From positions 6,089,065-6,153,064 of the forward strand of contig OZ244829.1 of the NCBI GenBank assembly GCA_965220415.1: a stretch of DNA of 64,000 bases. Direction: 5' to 3'. Shown here in pieces: positions 8,783-16,662 of the stretch (its first letter is position 1; each line of letters starts with the position of its first letter). The position numbers and the translations under genes were made by a program. Source of the stretch: JAJDTR01 sp965220415. GTDB lineage: Bacteria; Poribacteria; WGA-4E; JAJDTR01. The notes below the pieces were generated by a model that did not search any database, was not told the origin of the DNA, and worked only from the letters and a program-made list of their open reading frames with translations.

Positions 8783-9868
8783 TTAAAATCGATAAAAGTC
8801 TCTAGCATTCTCCGCCATGATTTTTCGTTTCAAATCTGGCGATAGGTTCTTGGGAATGGCGTACTCCGGCGAATCGAAGTCCCAATGCGGGTAGTCGGTC
8901 GCAAACATCAGCTTCTCGTCGGCATCAATGTTTGCGAGCAATTGTTGAAAATACTCCTGTTTGGGCGGTTCCTCCACCGGCTGCGTTGTAATCCAGAAAT
9001 GGTCGCGAATGTACTCCGAAGGTAACCGCCTAAAGTACGGCACTTCATCACTTAGTTTTTTCCAAGCGCTGTCAAGCCGCCACATTAGCGGCGGTAACCA
9101 TCCAAAACCCCCTTCGATTAACACGACCTTCAGCGTTGGAAAGTGCTCGAAAACGCCTTCGCACACCAGACTCGTAACCTGCGTCTGGAATGCCTGTGTC
9201 ATACCCGTATGATCTTCAATGTAGTGTGAAGGTTTACCGACAGCGGTGATTGGCCCCGCCCCAACCCCGGTGAAATGGATGCCAATCGGGAGATCGTGAC
9301 GTACCGCCGCCTCATACATCTTCCAGTATTTACGGCGACCCAAGGGCTCCATTGTGCGTGCTAGTACCAATACCTGCACAAACCCGGAGTGATTGCCGAG
9401 TCGATCGATTTCCTGAGCCGCCAACTCGCCGTCATCGCATACTACCGTAATCGACGCCCGCAGGCGCGGTTCAAGCTCAAGCCACTTGTCAATCTGCCAG
9501 TCATTTACCGCCCGTGCAAACGCCGCCGCGTACTCCAGATTCGGCATGTCGGGCACTGCGGTCAGACAGTTTAGGATGCCGTATTCTATATCCCAGCGAT
9601 CCAACAACTGTTCCCGCATGAAGTCAAGATCGGAGCCGGGACGTTCACCGGAGGGGGGCCATGCGTCGAAACGTGCGCCGTAGGGCATGCCGCGAGCAAT
9701 GTACCCGCCCACTTTATCTGGTGTCTCCAGCATCTCGTGATGCCTACGCCACCGCTTTGACAAATAGGGATACAACACCTCATCTGACGCTAGGGTGTTA
9801 TGTATATCACAGTCGATGATTGGCAGTTTGCTTCTTTTGATTTCTTTCTTCAATGTCGCAGACTCCAC
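8783..9868 (-). CDS. Amidohydrolase family 2, paralogue 2
   Basis: This 361-residue protein has the same layout as the gene at 7419-8507: IIDCDIHN near the N-terminus, GIHFTGVGAGP in mid-barrel, and FATDYPHWDFDSPEY near the C-terminus. Most central residues are shared (for example the stretch from SHYIEDH to VSLVCEG-like residues), so duplication was fairly recent. The predicted start is GTG at 9868 (VESATLKK). No strong ribosome binding site is visible, and a start a few codons downstream is possible. It probably acts on a related but not identical substrate; none can be named. Confidence 0.86.
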   Translation of the reverse strand: MESATLKKEIKRSKLPIIDCDIHNTLASDEVLYPYLSKRWRRHHEMLETPDKVGGYIARGMPYGARFDAWPPSGERPGSDLDFMREQLLDRWDIEYGILNCLTAVPDMPNLEYAAAFARAVNDWQIDKWLELEPRLRASITVVCDDGELAAQEIDRLGNHSGFVQVLVLARTMEPLGRRKYWKMYEAAVRHDLPIGIHFTGVGAGPITAVGKPSHYIEDHTGMTQAFQTQVTSLVCEGVFEHFPTLKVVLIEGGFGWLPPLMWRLDSAWKKLSDEVPYFRRLPSEYIRDHFWITTQPVEEPPKQEYFQQLLANIDADEKLMFATDYPHWDFDSPEYAIPKNLSPDLKRKIMAENARDFYRF

Positions 9869-9981
9869 ACGGGCAAATACGATCTTTAATCCTACCTAAC
9901 AAAAAGCTGAAGTCTTCATAGCCGAAATCTGATACTGTAAATCAAACTCCAACTATTCCATGGTAAGGCGCTTGTCAAACC

Positions 9982-10362
9982 TCACCACTCTCGACGAACT
10001 CCGTATGCGTCAAAGACCGTGTCCTTACCAATTATGATAAGTTCTTTAACCAATGCTTGAGCAATTATCAAGCGATCAAAGGGATCGCGGTGATGAAAAG
10101 GTAAATCGGTCAATTTTATTAGGCTGTCAACCGTAATGTCCAATATGCTGATTCCATTGAATTCCAGTTGCTCTGGAAACAATTGACTAAACGATTTTGT
10201 CAACGCGAGCTTCTTTGCCTTGATTGCTATTTCCCATAAACTCACGATGCTGAGAAAATAGTCGTTGCTTGAATCTTCCATCAACTCTCTAGCTCTGTCT
10301 CTGAGTCGCTTGTCACCAGAAAGAAACCACAGTAGCGCATGCGTGTCAAGCAAATATTTCAT
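9982..10362 (-). CDS. VapC-type PIN-domain ribonuclease toxin
   Basis: The 126-residue protein is a complete PIN domain. The acidic metal site is Asp in LLDTHALLWF, Glu in SLWEIAIK, and Asp in HHRDPFDRLIIAQAL. VapC toxins cleave tRNA or rRNA until bound by an antitoxin. The start ATG at 10362 overlaps the stop of the upstream gene by four bases (ATGA), the usual coupling of antitoxin and toxin genes. The upstream gene is not an ordinary small antitoxin but ends in an antitoxin-like tail (see 10359-11108). This makes the module unusual. Confidence 0.88.
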   Translation of the reverse strand: MKYLLDTHALLWFLSGDKRLRDRARELMEDSSNDYFLSIVSLWEIAIKAKKLALTKSFSQLFPEQLEFNGISILDITVDSLIKLTDLPFHHRDPFDRLIIAQALVKELIIIGKDTVFDAYGVRREW

Positions 10363-11108
10363 TGCATGTACTCGCGGAACTCAGGCAGTTCATCGTCAAA
10401 ATCTTCAGCCATGTGTATGAGTCCTTGCGCACTTCCAAATCCCGTTTTTATCCACGGTTCAAGGAAAATTTCTTTCCAGTTATGTTGATAGATTGGCGTC
10501 AGGCTGTTGAGCCTTTCGGCATAAAATAGTGAATGGTATTTAATATACGTCGATTCAAGCACACAAAAGCACTGGCTGGTTTCGATGGACGTTGGTACAA
10601 GCTCTGGCTCGCTCTTATCCCAATGCGCGATACGTTTATCAATATACTCTTCAGCGACTCCAATTGCAGACTTGAAACTCCGCAAATCATACTCAATCAT
10701 CTTTGGACAAACATGTTCTCCATTGGGGTCTGCATACTTTTTAAAATCTTCTTTGGTCATGTACATCCCCTGGCGGGCTGTAGATTCAGACACGTTGGAA
10801 CAAAAATACCTAAATGACAATTCTGCGGGGGTTTTTGCGATTTCCTCAAGCAGTCCCACTAAAGATATGCTATCTTTATGCGGTCTGATTTGCCGACGTA
10901 AACCTGCTCATGTGTGAGAAAGATATGTCCTTTGAAGATAGTCATAGAAGACATTGGGTTTATGTATCCATGGATTCTCACGGATAATGTCTTGGATTTC
11001 CCAGAACATGCTTTCGTCGCGAAGCAACTCCGAAATCTCGTTACGAATTACTTCCATCCAACGCAGCCACTTTTTGAGTTTTGGGCTTTTCCCGGTTTCC
11101 TCATTCAT
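10359..11108 (-). pseudogene. AbiU2/HEPN-like gene with in-frame TGA and antitoxin-like C-terminal tail
   Basis: The frame from ATG at 11108 to the stop at 10359 is 249 codons with one internal TGA (10908-10910, codon 67). Both sides read as one protein: WLRWMEVIRNEISELL and YDYLQRTYLSHT before it, then AGLRRQIRPHKDSISLVGLL and DKRIAHWDKSEPE after it. This resembles AbiU2-like HEPN proteins (recalled pattern; KRIAHWD is the conserved R..AHxD box). After LTPIYQHNWKEIFLEPWI the last 26 residues change to GSAQGLIHMAEDFDDEL and PEFREYM. That is the toxin-binding tail seen in DUF2281/Phd-type antitoxins that partner PIN toxins. The VapC gene overlaps the stop. The TGA may be a nonsense mutation; a GTG at 10857-10859 could restart translation and give 166 residues. 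No SECIS-like hairpin follows it. Confidence 0.65.
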
Positions 11109-11186
11109 TGTTAAAGTGCCTACCTATCGGAGAATATTAGCCAAACTACAGAATCTCTACTGTTGGTTAACCGTGCTTATTGCGTG

Positions 11187-11279
11187 TTAATCTTTTTTGG
11201 CGTGTTTAATGGCATCTCGCGTGACTATGCCTATACCAAGGAGAAACACGACAAACACAACAATTGCAATCCATTCCAT
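11187..11279 (-). CDS. 30-residue single-span membrane peptide
   Basis: The ATG at 11279 overlaps the TGA of the 75-residue gene (TGATG), with GAGGAATTG as ribosome binding site. The peptide is MEWIAIVVFVVFLLGIGIVT followed by a basic tail RDAIKHAKKD and TAA. It has one strong membrane segment with a cationic cytoplasmic end. The coupled overlap and clean hydrophobic pattern support it as real despite its size. The function is unknown; it probably acts together with the 75-residue membrane protein. Confidence 0.6.
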   Translation of the reverse strand: MEWIAIVVFVVFLLGIGIVTRDAIKHAKKD

Positions 11280-11506
11280 CACAATTCCTCCAATTGATCG
11301 ATCTTACGATATGCAACTCTATTGACCAAAACAATAGCAGTCGAAACTAGAAATGCTCCTATCGCACATATTATTAGAAGGCGTAGGCTAACTTTTCCGT
11401 AATTCTGAACTAACCAAGCAACCAGCGAAATATCAGTGGCAGTCAAAATTGCGAATATAATCTTTAACCATCCAATTTCTTCCTTGAGTTTATCAACCCT
11501 TGCCAT
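11279..11506 (-). CDS. 75-residue two-span membrane protein
   Basis: The protein begins with a short amphipathic helix (MARVDKLKEEIGWLKII), has two membrane segments (about residues 16-32 and 42-62), and ends in a basic then acidic tail (NRVAYRKIDQLEEL). I recall small proteins of this pattern as conserved uncharacterised genes in several phyla, but I cannot name a family. It is translationally coupled to a 30-residue membrane peptide. It lies in the accessory island between the DUF4926 gene and the AbiU2-like/VapC module. Confidence 0.7.
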   Translation of the reverse strand: MARVDKLKEEIGWLKIIFAILTATDISLVAWLVQNYGKVSLRLLIICAIGAFLVSTAIVLVNRVAYRKIDQLEEL

Positions 11507-11675
11507 TCCAACTTATACCCTTTTGTACTACTACAACCAAACAACTTGAGTTCAGTTGCGGACTTTATGAACGACACGAGGGTCTGCCGTAAAACGTCCG
11601 ACAAACCAAAGCCTAGCGCAATACAGAAACAATTAACAAAACCACAAGGTCATTGCTACCGATTGCACCGACCGG

Positions 11676-11870
11676 TTAGGCGTGCGCAGGCTGACCTGGC
11701 TCAACTTCCATTGGTTCATAGTGCAGTGTTATTACCTGATCAGGTCGCAAACCAACTGACTCATACGTTCGGCCGTCACGGTCACTGAATTCAACTTCGA
11801 ATGCAGTACCGCCTGTAAGGATTTCGACTACCGTACCAACTTGTCCCCGTCTGAGATTATATTCAGGCAA
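11676..11870 (-). CDS. DUF4926-type small protein (start uncertain)
   Basis: The 64 residues contain the DUF4926 pattern: LPEYNLRRGQVGTVVEIL, then FEVEFSDRDGRTYESVGLRPDQV, a small SH3-like beta fold. Homologues usually begin about 14 residues earlier with KLLDTVAL. Here that segment is present in frame (AKLLDTVALTDD, up to about 11912), but the codon where ATG or GTG is expected is GTA, and the next stop upstream is a TAG. The only ordinary start is TTG at 11870, which would remove the first strand. Either translation starts at an odd codon or the gene has lost its start. Function unknown; often found in accessory regions. Confidence 0.65.
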   Translation of the reverse strand: MPEYNLRRGQVGTVVEILTGGTAFEVEFSDRDGRTYESVGLRPDQVITLHYEPMEVEPGQPAHA

Positions 11871-12085
11871 ATCGTCTGTAAGAGCAACAGTGTCAAGCAG
11901 TTTGGCCTTTACTAAATGCTGTCCCCTATACTGTACACGGGATATTAAACTCGGTGGATTTGAATCGTGCTCGGCTATCTATGTACCTCTAACTATCGCC
12001 AATCAGTTCCACCAAGTTTAGACGGTTGCCATCCATGGTTCGCAGAAATTGGCTTTGGTAATATACCTACGAGATAGATTCGTTT

Positions 12086-13045
12086 TCAAGCTTCCGAACC
12101 GTTACACATTTGATTCACGAAATCACTTCCGCTCTTTATTTCCCCATTATCGGAGAATTTGAAGCTAAGGTCGGAACAATAGATCTGTCGCGCAGCAGAA
12201 TCGATGGCCCGCGCGTTGAATTCCGAAACGGTCTCCTCGCTGACTGTTGCAACATAGGATTTACGATCGAATGTTGCAACTAAGGCCATACGGCGATTTA
12301 GCGGCACAGTTAATTCGGTGTTCGGCATGTCAAGCCCGGGGCGAGCATAAGGATGATAAGGATTATCCAGTGACTCAATATCCGTTCGGACTAGAGCAAC
12401 CGGCCGGTCAGAACATACGAAGTCACTTGTACCCTCTGCAGCAATCAACAAAGACCATTGCCTTCGGGCAAGAAGAGGCCATACTGCATCTATCGCCTGC
12501 AATTCATACGCTAAGTGATGGCCATGTCCATACTTTATATCAAAGCGGTCTTCATCAATAAACTGCTTCATTTTCTCATAGTCTACCACTTCCGCATCTT
12601 CGCCATATACCTGCTTCATCTTAGATTCATATCTCTCACGGCTGGATACAAGTAACCTCAGTATTTGTTTGATAATCTCCGATTCTGAGTTGGAAAAACT
12701 GTAACGAACGTGGAGATTGTGTCCATGTAACATAGCCAAAAAATAGAAAAGTTTGGGCATGTCAGACCCTTTGGGCAACGTTGAAGTGTCCTTCACGTGC
12801 TTCAACACCATAGCAGATTCTGCATCTATTTGAGAAAGTAGCTTCTCGGCTTCATCTGTTGTGTGACCGGGTATACTCACGCTATTAAAGTCGCGTTTTA
12901 CACCAACCTTTCGAGGATTGCGTAGATAATGCTTGCCCTCAATCTTGTCAATGACATGGAGTTGATTTTTCTTACCGTTTGGAACTGTGAATCCTCTCAA
13001 ATAAAATTGTGGAATGTAATGATGATTGCGCGATGGTTTTCCCAT
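12086..13045 (-). CDS. DUF4238 protein
   Basis: The N-terminus carries the DUF4238 signature NHHYIPQFYLRGFT, followed by KRDFNSVSIPG and DEAEKLLSQIDAESA. The C-terminal part has a conserved-looking WSLLIAAEGTSDFVCSDRPV and LTVPLNRRMALVATF, as in this family. The family has no established activity; it is common in accessory and defence-rich regions (general knowledge, function not inferred). I place the start at ATG 13045 rather than the TTG two codons before. It is about 320 residues, the normal family length. There is no signal peptide or membrane segment. Confidence 0.8.
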   Translation of the reverse strand: MGKPSRNHHYIPQFYLRGFTVPNGKKNQLHVIDKIEGKHYLRNPRKVGVKRDFNSVSIPGHTTDEAEKLLSQIDAESAMVLKHVKDTSTLPKGSDMPKLFYFLAMLHGHNLHVRYSFSNSESEIIKQILRLLVSSRERYESKMKQVYGEDAEVVDYEKMKQFIDEDRFDIKYGHGHHLAYELQAIDAVWPLLARRQWSLLIAAEGTSDFVCSDRPVALVRTDIESLDNPYHPYARPGLDMPNTELTVPLNRRMALVATFDRKSYVATVSEETVSEFNARAIDSAARQIYCSDLSFKFSDNGEIKSGSDFVNQMCNGSEA

Positions 13046-13136
13046 AATCAAACACTTTCGAAATCGAGAAATCTTTTTGGGTATTTTTCACCGATCTGTA
13101 GGTAACGGAACACTCTGCCTTTGATATCTTAAAAGG

Positions 13137-14210
13137 TCATTGACATCCATTGGATACTGCATTAAGGAAAAATAATCCTATTGCCCCCCAAAATCCCCAA
13201 GCCAATAGCTTAAAAATAAGATTTCCACGGTCCTTTTGACGCTTAAGATGGTGCTCATATTCTTCAAGAGAGCCATACTGCGAAATAATCTCTTGTTCAC
13301 GCTTTTCTTGGGCTGCCCTCTGTTCAGCTTCTCGCCTTAACTGTTCTTCCCGTTTTATTCGTTCAGCTTCAATCTGTTTTTGTTGAACACGTCGTTCATA
13401 TCTCTTGACGGCTTCTTTCGCCGTCACACCTTGTGTTCTTCTGGGTGTTTCCGAGACAACTCCCATTTTGTATTCGAATCTGGTATTACACCATCCACAT
13501 GTGATTTTTGACCTGCGCTGAGTCTCGGGAATTCGCAACTCTCGTTGGCAATTCTTATTCGGGCAACTCACATGAGTCTTTTTCCTCATGTAGTAAAGGG
13601 TTTTGTGATTACCGGCGCCAATATTCTTATTCGGGCAACTCACATGGTTCTTTTTCCTATCTTCTAATTCAACTTGCCACTTTCTCCGATTTTGAACTTT
13701 CTGCTGATTTTCCTTTTCTGCTTCTCTCTTTAGCCATTCAATTGCTTTATGCTTGGAGTAATGTTCATCGGCCCAATTACTGCTATCTGCCACGTAAACA
13801 AGAAGCGGGAGCATTTCACGAAGCGAATTCGGATAAACGTCAAGATGAGAAAACAGCTCTGAGACGGCCTCATCCCTAGTGCGCTGGCTTCTTGATTCCA
13901 ATTTGCTTTCAAGGTACTTCGAAAAATTTCCCTCAATCGATTGCAACTGCCGATTGATTTTTGTGTCATTGCGGAGGAAAGTTCGAAGATTCTCAGTTTC
14001 CTCCCTGCCCTTCAATAGACTATGGCAATTTCCACATAGCGTAAGCCCGTTATCAAGAACTAGACCAAACTGAGGGTATTTCTTTAGGGGTTTTATGTGG
14101 TGAACTTCAAGGTTCTTTTCAAATCCACATTTGCGACAAGCATTTCCATCGCGACGTTTTACCTTATCTCGCCATGCCTTGTATTCAAGTGACTTTCGCT
14201 TGTCGTTCAT
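13137..14210 (-). CDS. HNH endonuclease-like protein with zinc ribbon, coiled coil and C-terminal membrane anchor
   Basis: Domains in order over 357 residues: an HNH nuclease (about 8-65) with CRKCGFEKNLEVHHIKPL and LTLCGNCHSLL, giving two CxxC pairs and the HH catalytic motif; a helical region; a zinc-ribbon-like part (about 190-250) with SCPNKNCQREL and ITCGWCNTRFEY; a long charged coiled coil (about 265-325); and one membrane segment at the very C-terminus (LIFKLLAWGFWGAIGLFFL). The segment HVSCPNKN appears twice, 24 residues apart, the result of a 72-nt in-frame tandem duplication (see that repeat). A membrane-tethered HNH protein fits a defence or DNA-uptake role (inference). It is the outermost gene of the accessory island. 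Confidence 0.8.
   Translation of the reverse strand: MNDKRKSLEYKAWRDKVKRRDGNACRKCGFEKNLEVHHIKPLKKYPQFGLVLDNGLTLCGNCHSLLKGREETENLRTFLRNDTKINRQLQSIEGNFSKYLESKLESRSQRTRDEAVSELFSHLDVYPNSLREMLPLLVYVADSSNWADEHYSKHKAIEWLKREAEKENQQKVQNRRKWQVELEDRKKNHVSCPNKNIGAGNHKTLYYMRKKTHVSCPNKNCQRELRIPETQRRSKITCGWCNTRFEYKMGVVSETPRRTQGVTAKEAVKRYERRVQQKQIEAERIKREEQLRREAEQRAAQEKREQEIISQYGSLEEYEHHLKRQKDRGNLIFKLLAWGFWGAIGLFFLNAVSNGCQ
13551..13658. repeat. 72-nt in-frame tandem duplication inside the HNH gene
   Basis: A 36-nt segment beginning ATTCTTATTCGGGCAACTCA at 13551 is repeated at 13623 with two mismatches. The spacing is 72 nt, exactly 24 codons. It creates a second HVSCPNKN box in the protein, but only one copy continues to the paired cysteine. 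Confidence 0.85.
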
Positions 14211-14240
14211 TTCCTATTGCTTAGGTGGTTCGAACACTCT

Positions 14241-15326
14241 TTATAATCGGTAAAATTCTCTCGCATTCTCGGACAAGATCTTGCGTGCCAATGTTTTCGG
14301 TAGCTTAGGCGGAAAAGCCTCCTCGGCGGAATCAAAATGCCAATGGGGATAGTCTGTCGAGAACATCAGTAGGTCGTCCGAATCAAGTTGCCCGATTATC
14401 TGAAGTAACTGCTCCGCGGTGGGAGGAGCATCAATTGGCTGAAGTGTCAGGCGAATATGTTCACGGATATACTCGGACGGTAATCGCTTGACCCACGGCG
14501 TTAAGCGTCGCAAGCCGCGCCACTCCTTGTCAAATCGCCACATCAACGACGGCATCCATGTGAAGCCGCCTTCGATCAATGCCACGCGCAGATCGGGGAA
14601 CTGGTCAAAAGCCCCTTCCGACACGAGGCTGAGCACCTGCGCCTGAAACACCTGAGACATGCCCACATACTCTTCGAGATACGTAGAGGGCCAACCCACG
14701 GATGTCGGAGGCAGGCCGGGCGCGCCGCCGTAATGAATCCCGACTGCGAGGTCATGCCGACACGCAGCGGCGTAAATAGGATGATAGCGCCTGTTGCCGT
14801 AGGGCGCCTGCGAGCGAACTGGCAGCATGACCTGTACAAAGCCCGGATGATCGCCCAATCGATCAATCTCGCGCGCTGCCAATTCTGGATTCTGGCTCGG
14901 TACAATCAGAGAAGCCCTGAGCCGCGGCTCAGGCTCAAGCCAGTGTTCAATCTGCCAATCATTGACTGCGGAGGCAAGTGCTGCCGCGAGGTCTTCATTG
15001 TGTACGCTTTGTACGCGATACGCACAAGTAAGAATACCGCATTCTACGTCCCAGGCATCTAGAGCATGTTCCCGTAGGAGAGCCAAATCGGAAGCAGGTC
15101 GGTCCGTTGAAGGCTCCGTGATTCCGGGTCGCGTCGATGTCGGCGCACCGCGCGGATAATCATTTGCGTCAGGTCCATAGAAACCGGAATCTTTGCAATG
15201 ATCTACCCAGTAGTCCGGCAGGTACGGGTAGAGGATGTCAAGCGGCGGCAATGGGTTGTGCAGATCGCAATCGATTACCGGCCAACCTGCCTGAATGAAA
15301 CCTGGTTTCCCATTTGATGATGCCAT
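14241..15326 (-). CDS. Amidohydrolase family 2, paralogue 3
   Basis: The 361-residue protein has the same fold and length as the two upstream paralogues but is more diverged. The N-terminal motif is VIDCDLHNPLPP, the mid-barrel His is in GIHYGGAPG, and the C-terminal Asp lies in FSTDYPHWHFDSAEE. The start ATG at 15326 has GGAAGG upstream. It is separated from paralogue 2 by the 4.2-kb accessory island. Its downstream-strand neighbours are a PhyH dioxygenase and a GNAT enzyme. The substrate is unknown. Confidence 0.87.
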   Translation of the reverse strand: MASSNGKPGFIQAGWPVIDCDLHNPLPPLDILYPYLPDYWVDHCKDSGFYGPDANDYPRGAPTSTRPGITEPSTDRPASDLALLREHALDAWDVECGILTCAYRVQSVHNEDLAAALASAVNDWQIEHWLEPEPRLRASLIVPSQNPELAAREIDRLGDHPGFVQVMLPVRSQAPYGNRRYHPIYAAACRHDLAVGIHYGGAPGLPPTSVGWPSTYLEEYVGMSQVFQAQVLSLVSEGAFDQFPDLRVALIEGGFTWMPSLMWRFDKEWRGLRRLTPWVKRLPSEYIREHIRLTLQPIDAPPTAEQLLQIIGQLDSDDLLMFSTDYPHWHFDSAEEAFPPKLPKTLARKILSENAREFYRL

Positions 15327-15742
15327 GAAGCTACCTTCCTGTCGTGAATTTCTCTCTCAATTTTCAATGGTGCTCAGTAGGTCTAGCATACCTAGCATAC
15401 CTTCTCTATCCGGTTTTGTCAATACAAAACGGGTGTTGACGGGACATCCTAGCGGCTTAGAATCGCACCCGTAGTACTGGAGATTGAACGAAGTTCAAGA
15501 AGACATCTCGATAGTCCTATATTTCACGCAGGCCCGGTAAGTGCGATCAATCGAACGATCAACTGAGTGAATAGCGAAGGCGATAGTAAATCCCATAGTG
15601 AGTGCGATAGAGGTCCCTTTCTAACCGCACCGGACTGCACCAAGAAACTATCGAATTTAACTGATGATCTTCATATAATCTCCACCACTCTTTACATGAG
15701 TGTCTTCTGCGCATCCCATGTCTTACAGAACAAACAACATTT
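15327..15742. repeat. Intergenic region with GCGATAG-ATCCC repeats
   Basis: No gene is supported. At 15388-15405 is a short direct repeat of CATACCTAG. At 15546-15622 lies a clear copy of the dispersed repeat: GATCAACTGAGTGAATAGCG, AAGGCGATAGTAAATCCC, then a second unit GAGTGCGATAGAGGTCCC. Confidence 0.6.
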
Positions 15743-16594
15743 TCATCCGCGTGACGGTTCGCTCATCCGCTCCCGTGCCTGACGGGAGAGTTCTGCCAAA
15801 TGCCCATCGTTTGCCAGGTTCTGCTCCAAATGCCGCATACGTTCAGGTCCGGCTGTGCGTACCATTTTCTCCCCATATTTGCGATTGATCCAAAATCGGG
15901 AAGCGGTTGCAATCTGACTGCGCAGGTCATCCAGCCGATCTTCAGGATAGCGTTGGCTCAAATTTATAGTGAACATGCGCCGCCGAACGCCTCCGCCAAA
16001 TGCCGCGTGTTTGGTGTTATGATTGAACATAACAAGGTCGCCGGGATGCGTCTCTAAGACAGCCGCCGGTATATCTCGTCCATGTAGCCCCCACTGTTCT
16101 TGACTATTCCCAATGCGATTGCTCAACGCATCTGCATACCCGTCACCGAGGAGATGACTGCCCGGAATGACCCGCAGTGCTCCGGTGTCACGCGTCAAAT
16201 GATCGAGGTAAAAAGCGATTTTGATGTACATCGGATCTTCCGGTTTCCGTGCTCCATCGGAGTGCCATCTGGTCTCTCCTACGTAGAAGTTCCCGTCGCT
16301 GCCCGTATAATTAAAGTCATCCCCTAAGATTGAATAAGCAGTACCAAGTATACGTGGATCGTCCAACAAAGTACACAGCACCTCGCTTTGATCGATAAAC
16401 GGAACGATACACGAACGAGCCTTCTCATCGTGGGGCTTGCCGTTGTGTCCGCCCCCGTGCATCTCCCAAACAGTCTCGAACTCACTCTGAATCTCTTCGA
16501 TTCGGTCAGTCATCAGCCCGGGAAAACTGAGATAGCCAAAAGTACGAAAGAAACTCAACTGTTGTTCGGTTAGCTTAAATTTCTGGTCTTCCAT
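15743..16594 (-). CDS. Phytanoyl-CoA dioxygenase (PhyH) family oxygenase
   Basis: The 283-residue protein is a Fe(II)/2-oxoglutarate dioxygenase. The metal triad is H and D in RWHSDGARKP and a distal His in NHNTKHAAFGGG; the 2-oxoglutarate Arg is in RRRMFTIN. The N-terminus LTEQQLSFFRTFGYLSFPGL is the usual PhyH opening. It would hydroxylate a small molecule; the substrate is unknown. The start ATG at 16594 has AGGAG seven bases upstream. PhyH paralogues are abundant in Poribacteria, consistent with the assignment. It may form an operon with the GNAT gene 68 bp upstream. Confidence 0.9.
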   Translation of the reverse strand: MEDQKFKLTEQQLSFFRTFGYLSFPGLMTDRIEEIQSEFETVWEMHGGGHNGKPHDEKARSCIVPFIDQSEVLCTLLDDPRILGTAYSILGDDFNYTGSDGNFYVGETRWHSDGARKPEDPMYIKIAFYLDHLTRDTGALRVIPGSHLLGDGYADALSNRIGNSQEQWGLHGRDIPAAVLETHPGDLVMFNHNTKHAAFGGGVRRRMFTINLSQRYPEDRLDDLRSQIATASRFWINRKYGEKMVRTAGPERMRHLEQNLANDGHLAELSRQARERMSEPSRG

Positions 16595-16662
16595 TTCTTC
16601 TCCTTACAAGTCTCTTTATCCGATTCACGTAATCAATGCACTTGAATCATAGAGAGATGGCA

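Noticed and set aside
11608..11680. attC-like site after the DUF4926 stop (GCCTAAC overlapping the stop codon, GCTAGGC about 65 nt on)
   Set aside because: The paired inner boxes are asymmetric (8 nt spacer on one side, none on the other), one core box has a mismatch, and no other such site flanks the neighbouring genes. An integron cassette is not supported.
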